Position numbers and translations under genes: made by a program
Shown here: piece by piece, positions 60,465-64,000 of the stretch
Numbering within the stretch: position 1 is the stretch's first letter
Layout of the letters: each line of letters begins with the position of its first letter
The notes under the pieces: generated by a model
The model's database searches: none
Seen by the model: the letters and a program-made list of their open reading frames with translations, nothing else
What the model was told of the DNA's origin: nothing
Assembly (NCBI RefSeq): GCF_947497285.1
Contig: NZ_CANMFT010000005.1
Coordinates: 124,001 to 188,000 of the forward strand
Direction of reading: 5' to 3'
From: an uncultured Aliiroseovarius sp.
Lineage (GTDB): Bacteria; Pseudomonadota; Alphaproteobacteria; Rhodobacterales; Rhodobacteraceae
DNA: 64,000 nucleotides

Positions 60465-61831
60465 GGCTGAACCTCCAACACCGATGTCGCGGTGCCTTGG
60501 TCGTCATGCCACGCCCGCACAAGAAGATTCTGCGCCACTTGCAACCGGTAGCTGGCCGAGGCGCGCATATCCGACATTGGATCGAAATCCTGTGCAAAGG
60601 CGGGCAAAGCGGCCTTCACGCTGTCAAGGGTCCAGGGTCGGCCAATCAAGGCGTTTTCGACATGTGTTGCGCGTTTCGGGGTGCCGGCCATGCCGCCAAA
60701 AGCGATGCGGGCGTTGGCGACTTCACCATTCGACACCGAGATGTTGAAAGCGCCCAGCACCGCCGAGATGTCCTGATCAAACCGCTTAGACAGTTTGTAG
60801 ACACGCAGACGATCGGGCTGGCGTTTGAAGGATACCGCTTCGACGAATTCGCCAGGGCGTCTGTCCTGCTTGCCGTAGTCAATGAAGAAGCTCTCAAGAT
60901 CAATCGCGCGGGTTTCAGTGCCGCGCCGCAAGTGCAGAGTGGCATCAAGCGCGATCAGGGCCGGAGGGGCGTCGCCGATGGGCGACCCGTTGGCGATGTT
61001 TCCGCCAATCGTCGCAACGTTACGCACCTGCAGCGAGGCGAAGCGGCGCAACATTTCCGAAAAATTCGGATGATACGGCGCCAACGCAAGTCGAAGTGCT
61101 TCGATGGTGACGCCCGCGCCCACGCGGATTTTTTCATCGGTTATGTGGATGTCGTGCAAGGCTTTGACGCCATTGATAAAAACGACTGGCCCCAAATCTT
61201 TCAGCGACTTGGTTGCCCACAGCCCGACATCGGTTGCGCCTGCGATCAGGGTTGCGTGTGGCGTGGTCATCAAAGCCTGCGCAAGCGCGTCTATTGTCGC
61301 GGGGCGGGCAGGGTCAGGATCCTGAGCACTGCCGGGCAAGTTGCCGGCCAATGGGGCGAAGCCTTCTGGGACCAGAGCTTTGGCAGCCCGGTCGGCAGAG
61401 CGTATGATTGGCGCATATCCGGTGCAGCGGCAAAGATTGCCTGCCAGCACGTCGTCATGGTTTTTGTTGCCATTCAACTGCGCGGTTGCCAGCGACACAG
61501 CAATGCCCGGTGTGCAAAAACCACATTGCGAGGCGTGTTCTTCGACCATCATTTGCTGAACCGGATGAAGGTCGTCTTGCGTGGCCAGACCTTCGACAGT
61601 TGTTAAAGCGCGCCCATTAATCTGCCCAAGAAACAAGATGCAGGCATTGACTGCTTTGGCGCCGGTTTCGTCTGTCACCATGACGGTGCAAGCGCCGCAA
61701 TCACCTTCGTTGCAGCCTTCTTTGGTGCCAGTCAGTCCCTGTGTTTCGCGCAGCCAGTCCAGCGTGGTTCGTTTCGGATCCACGTCGTGCAGAGTCACAC
61801 TCTCTCCGTTCAGAAGAAAGGCGATATCCAT
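60461..61831 (-). CDS. xdhA: Xanthine dehydrogenase FeS/FAD subunit
   Basis: 456 residues. Plant-type [2Fe-2S] cluster Cys40, 45, 48 and 64 (GCNEGDCGACTV), second cluster Cys103, 106, 134 and 136 (QCGFC, CRCTGY), then an FAD domain (about 190-365, LIAGATDVGLW and TIGGNIANGSPIGD) and a C-terminal CO-dehydrogenase-flavoprotein-like domain. Carries electrons from XdhB to NAD+. First gene of the long minus-strand operon that ends with the BMP protein. ATG 61831. Confidence 0.95.
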   Translation of the reverse strand: MDIAFLLNGESVTLHDVDPKRTTLDWLRETQGLTGTKEGCNEGDCGACTVMVTDETGAKAVNACILFLGQINGRALTTVEGLATQDDLHPVQQMMVEEHASQCGFCTPGIAVSLATAQLNGNKNHDDVLAGNLCRCTGYAPIIRSADRAAKALVPEGFAPLAGNLPGSAQDPDPARPATIDALAQALMTTPHATLIAGATDVGLWATKSLKDLGPVVFINGVKALHDIHITDEKIRVGAGVTIEALRLALAPYHPNFSEMLRRFASLQVRNVATIGGNIANGSPIGDAPPALIALDATLHLRRGTETRAIDLESFFIDYGKQDRRPGEFVEAVSFKRQPDRLRVYKLSKRFDQDISAVLGAFNISVSNGEVANARIAFGGMAGTPKRATHVENALIGRPWTLDSVKAALPAFAQDFDPMSDMRASASYRLQVAQNLLVRAWHDDQGTATSVLEVQP

Positions 61832-62024
61832 GTAATCGTCCCGCCGCGTTACCCTGTCATGCCCCGGTTTTGCGCGTCCTCGATGCGGCGTAGAAAACGC
61901 GCGGGGTTTATTATTCTATCGACCGAGCAAACCCGAGAATCACGTTTGACGCAAGAAAATCTTCGCCTATTTCCCGTGTGCAATGGTATACTGGTCGAGC
62001 CTTCACGATCTCAGGGACCAACCC

Positions 62025-62387
62025 ATGCTTAAAAAAATCCATCACGTGCAACTGGCTATGCCAATCGGGCAAGAGCAACTTGCGGCGACTTTCTATCGTG
62101 ACGCGCTGGGGTTTGTGGTGGAACCGAAGCCACCCAAGCTCGCGGCGCGGGGTGGAATTTGGTTTTGCTGTGACGGAATTCATTTGCATCTTGGGGTCGA
62201 AACACCATTTCGCCCCGCAAAGAAAGCGCATCCTGCCTTTGAATGTGCGGAGATCGCTGCGCTTGCGGAGCGTCTTGAGCGCGCTGCGTTCAAGGTTCAA
62301 TGGGATGACGCCTTGCCGGGATACCGTCGCTTTTTCACCCATGACCCGTTTGGCAACCGGATCGAGATACTGGAGCCAACCGCATAG
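62025..62387 (+). CDS. VOC-family (glyoxalase-like) protein
   Basis: 120 residues with a vicinal-oxygen-chelate fold: KIHHVQLAMPIGQEQLAATF at the start, FYRDALGF, IHLHLGVE and the terminal FFTHDPFGNRIEILEP with the metal Glu. Family members isomerise or cleave small molecules or bind antibiotics; the substrate is unknown. AGGGA precedes the ATG at 62025. Divergent from xdhA. Confidence 0.85.
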   Translation: MLKKIHHVQLAMPIGQEQLAATFYRDALGFVVEPKPPKLAARGGIWFCCDGIHLHLGVETPFRPAKKAHPAFECAEIAALAERLERAAFKVQWDDALPGYRRFFTHDPFGNRIEILEPTA

Positions 62388-62398
62388 CGCGTCGTCTC

Positions 62399-62416
62399 TT
62401 CCCCCCGGCGGGGGGC
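62399..62416 (+). other. GC-rich hairpin between VOC gene and dnaE
   Basis: CCCCCC (62401-62406)/GGGGGG (62410-62415) with a GGC loop and no T run. Possibly part of a terminator or of the dnaE leader. Confidence 0.35.
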
Positions 62417-62433
62417 TCGTCTAGGTTACCCCC

Positions 62434-64000
62434 ATGACGAACCAACCACGATTCATTCACCTTCGCGTTCACTCTGAATATTCGCTGCTGGAAGGCGCGG
62501 TGCCGGTGAAGAAATTACCGGGGCTCTGTGCCGCTCATGGGATGCCGGCAGTCGCCTTGACCGACACGAACAACATGTTCGCCGCACTTGAGTTTTCGGT
62601 CACAGCTGCCGGGGAAGGCATCCAGCCGATCATGGGGTGTCAGGTCGATCTGGCCTTCGAAATCCCTGCGCCGGGCGAAAAACAACGCGCGCCTGCCGCC
62701 CTTGTTCTGTTGGCTCAGAACGAGCAGGGCTATGAACACCTGATGAAGCTCAATTCCTGTCTATATATCGACAAGAAAGGAGAGCTGCCGCAGGTTCAAC
62801 TGGACGAGCTTGAAAGCAATTCGGAGGGGCTGATCTGTCTGACCGGGGGCGCCGAGGGGCCAGTGGGTCAGCTGCTTCAGGCGCGTCAGCGACCGAAGGC
62901 CGAAGCATTGATGAAGCGGCTTCACCAATGCTTTGGTGACCGGCTGTATGTGGAGCTGCAACGCCACCCCGGTGAAGGTGGCCAGCCGACGAATGGTGAA
63001 CGCGCGACGGAGCGTGGATTTGTTGAAATGGCCTATGAGATGGGCCTTCCATTGGTCGCCACCAACGATGTCTATTTCCCGAAACAAAAGCTTTACGAGG
63101 CACATGATGCGCTGATCTGCATTCGGGACGGCGCTTATGTCGATCAACAAGAAGGCCGTCGCCGCCTGACGCCTCAGCATTATTTCAAAAGCCCCGAAGA
63201 AATGATCACGCTGTTTGCGGATTTGCCGGAAGCTATTGATAATACTGTTGAAATTGCGCAACGCTGCGCCTTCATGGCCTATCGGCGCGATCCGATCTTG
63301 CCGAAATTTGCAGATGATGAGGTTCAGGAACTGCGCCGGCAGGCCAATGCAGGATTGCAGGCGCGTCTGGCGGTGATCCCGCACGCGGTGTCCGTGGAAG
63401 AATACCAGAAACGGTTGGAATTCGAGCTGAATATCATCGAGGGCATGGGGTTTCCGGGCTATTTCCTGATCGTGGCCGACTTCATCAAATGGTCCAAGGA
63501 CAACCACATTCCGGTGGGACCGGGGCGGGGCTCCGGCGCGGGGTCGCTGGTGGCGTATGCGCTGACGATCACCGACCTTGATCCGTTGCGCTATTCACTG
63601 CTGTTCGAACGCTTTCTGAACCCGGAACGTGTGTCGATGCCGGATTTCGACATCGACTTTTGCATGGACCGGCGCGAAGAGGTGATCCGCTATGTCCAAG
63701 AGAAATACGGACGCGACAAAGTTGGGCAGATCATCACCTTTGGTGCGCTCTTGTCGAAGGCCGCCGTGCGCGATGTGGGGCGCGTGTTGCAGATGCCCTA
63801 TGGACAGGTTGACCGGCTGTCGAAACTGATCCCGGTTGAAGGGGTGAAACCCGTCTCGATCGAAAAGGCTCTGGCTGACGAACCCCGCCTTCGCGAAGAG
63901 GCACGCGCAGAAGAGGTCGTCGACCGGCTGTTGACCTATTGCCAACAGATCGAAGGGTTGTTGCGCAATGCGTCGACCCACGCGGCGGGGGTGGTGATCG
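62434..64000 (+). CDS. dnaE: DNA polymerase III alpha subunit, 5' part
   Basis: The first about 522 residues of the replicative polymerase; the gene continues past the window. The PHP domain is at the start (HLRVHSEYSLLEGAVPVKKL, ALTDTNNMFAALEF), followed by the polymerase palm with VGPGRGSGAGSLVAYALTI and the catalytic Asp pair D404 and D406 in PDFDIDF. ATG 62434 gives MTNQPRFIHLRVHSEYS. Several PHP metal His and Asp positions appear to be kept. Confidence 0.95.
   Translation, partial: MTNQPRFIHLRVHSEYSLLEGAVPVKKLPGLCAAHGMPAVALTDTNNMFAALEFSVTAAGEGIQPIMGCQVDLAFEIPAPGEKQRAPAALVLLAQNEQGYEHLMKLNSCLYIDKKGELPQVQLDELESNSEGLICLTGGAEGPVGQLLQARQRPKAEALMKRLHQCFGDRLYVELQRHPGEGGQPTNGERATERGFVEMAYEMGLPLVATNDVYFPKQKLYEAHDALICIRDGAYVDQQEGRRRLTPQHYFKSPEEMITLFADLPEAIDNTVEIAQRCAFMAYRRDPILPKFADDEVQELRRQANAGLQARLAVIPHAVSVEEYQKRLEFELNIIEGMGFPGYFLIVADFIKWSKDNHIPVGPGRGSGAGSLVAYALTITDLDPLRYSLLFERFLNPERVSMPDFDIDFCMDRREEVIRYVQEKYGRDKVGQIITFGALLSKAAVRDVGRVLQMPYGQVDRLSKLIPVEGVKPVSIEKALADEPRLREEARAEEVVDRLLTYCQQIEGLLRNASTHAAGVVI

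Noticed and set aside
59283-60470. Long + strand frame (about 395 codons) opposite xdhB
   Set aside because: Antisense shadow of a clear xanthine dehydrogenase subunit gene, with no recognisable protein features.

Overview
The window is GC-rich, densely coded DNA from an alphaproteobacterium, most likely a Rhodobacteraceae (Roseobacter-type) marine organism. The evidence is the gene families: a bacterial ALDH16 tandem aldehyde dehydrogenase next to deoC, a DUF1523 protein, a DUF1127 protein, xanthine dehydrogenase genes joined to a BMP-type nucleoside transporter, and AsnC/LysE and LysR pairs. Most genes look chromosomal and vertically inherited. I saw no transposase, phage gene, tRNA, CRISPR array or replication origin.

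Layout. 0-3.5 kb: an excalibur-type protein fragment, a peptidoglycan amidase, the RNase P RNA gene, rpmG, an SGNH hydrolase and a Bax-inhibitor-1-like membrane protein. 3.5-8.7 kb: a DUF1127 protein, a LysR regulator, a quinone oxidoreductase, an XRE regulator, a HisN-like phosphatase and 8-oxoguanine deaminase. 8.7-16 kb: a small DMT-fold protein, guanine deaminase, then a + strand run of mgtE, 5-formyl-THF cyclo-ligase, a YmdB-type phosphoesterase, an EamA transporter and an SLC13/RCK transporter. 16-25.5 kb: a second SLC13/RCK paralogue, a LysE exporter with its divergent AsnC regulator, a YebC regulator, an EamA transporter, an orphan peptide-binding protein, panBC and an M20 peptidase.

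25.67-33.54 kb is the most interesting part: nine co-directional genes ending at a strong terminator. They encode a long coiled-coil protein, a soluble protein of unknown function, an AAA+ ATPase with a large N-terminal extension, a second unknown soluble protein, four small membrane proteins and a DUF1523 membrane protein. Two copies of a palindromic repeat sit beside the small, AT-richer membrane genes. This looks like an uncharacterised AAA+/membrane machine.

33.6-43 kb: ALDH16-deoC (deoxynucleoside breakdown) and a complete oppABCDF peptide importer. 43-46.2 kb: a copper module (copZ, copA, cueR) with a textbook CueR operator. 46.3-49.9 kb: an acyl-CoA synthetase/GNAT fusion paired with an AcuC-like deacetylase, a plausible protein acetylation/deacetylation couple. 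49.9-51.7 kb: an FAD amine oxidase-like protein and a secreted EF-hand protein. 51.8-61.8 kb: one long minus-strand operon, xdhA-xdhB-xdhC-ABC ATPase-permease-permease-K+ channel-BMP binding protein, joining nucleoside/purine uptake to hypoxanthine/xanthine oxidation. With guanine deaminase and 8-oxoguanine deaminase at 7.3-10.4 kb, the cell looks equipped to scavenge and oxidise purines. The window ends with a VOC protein and the 5' part of dnaE.
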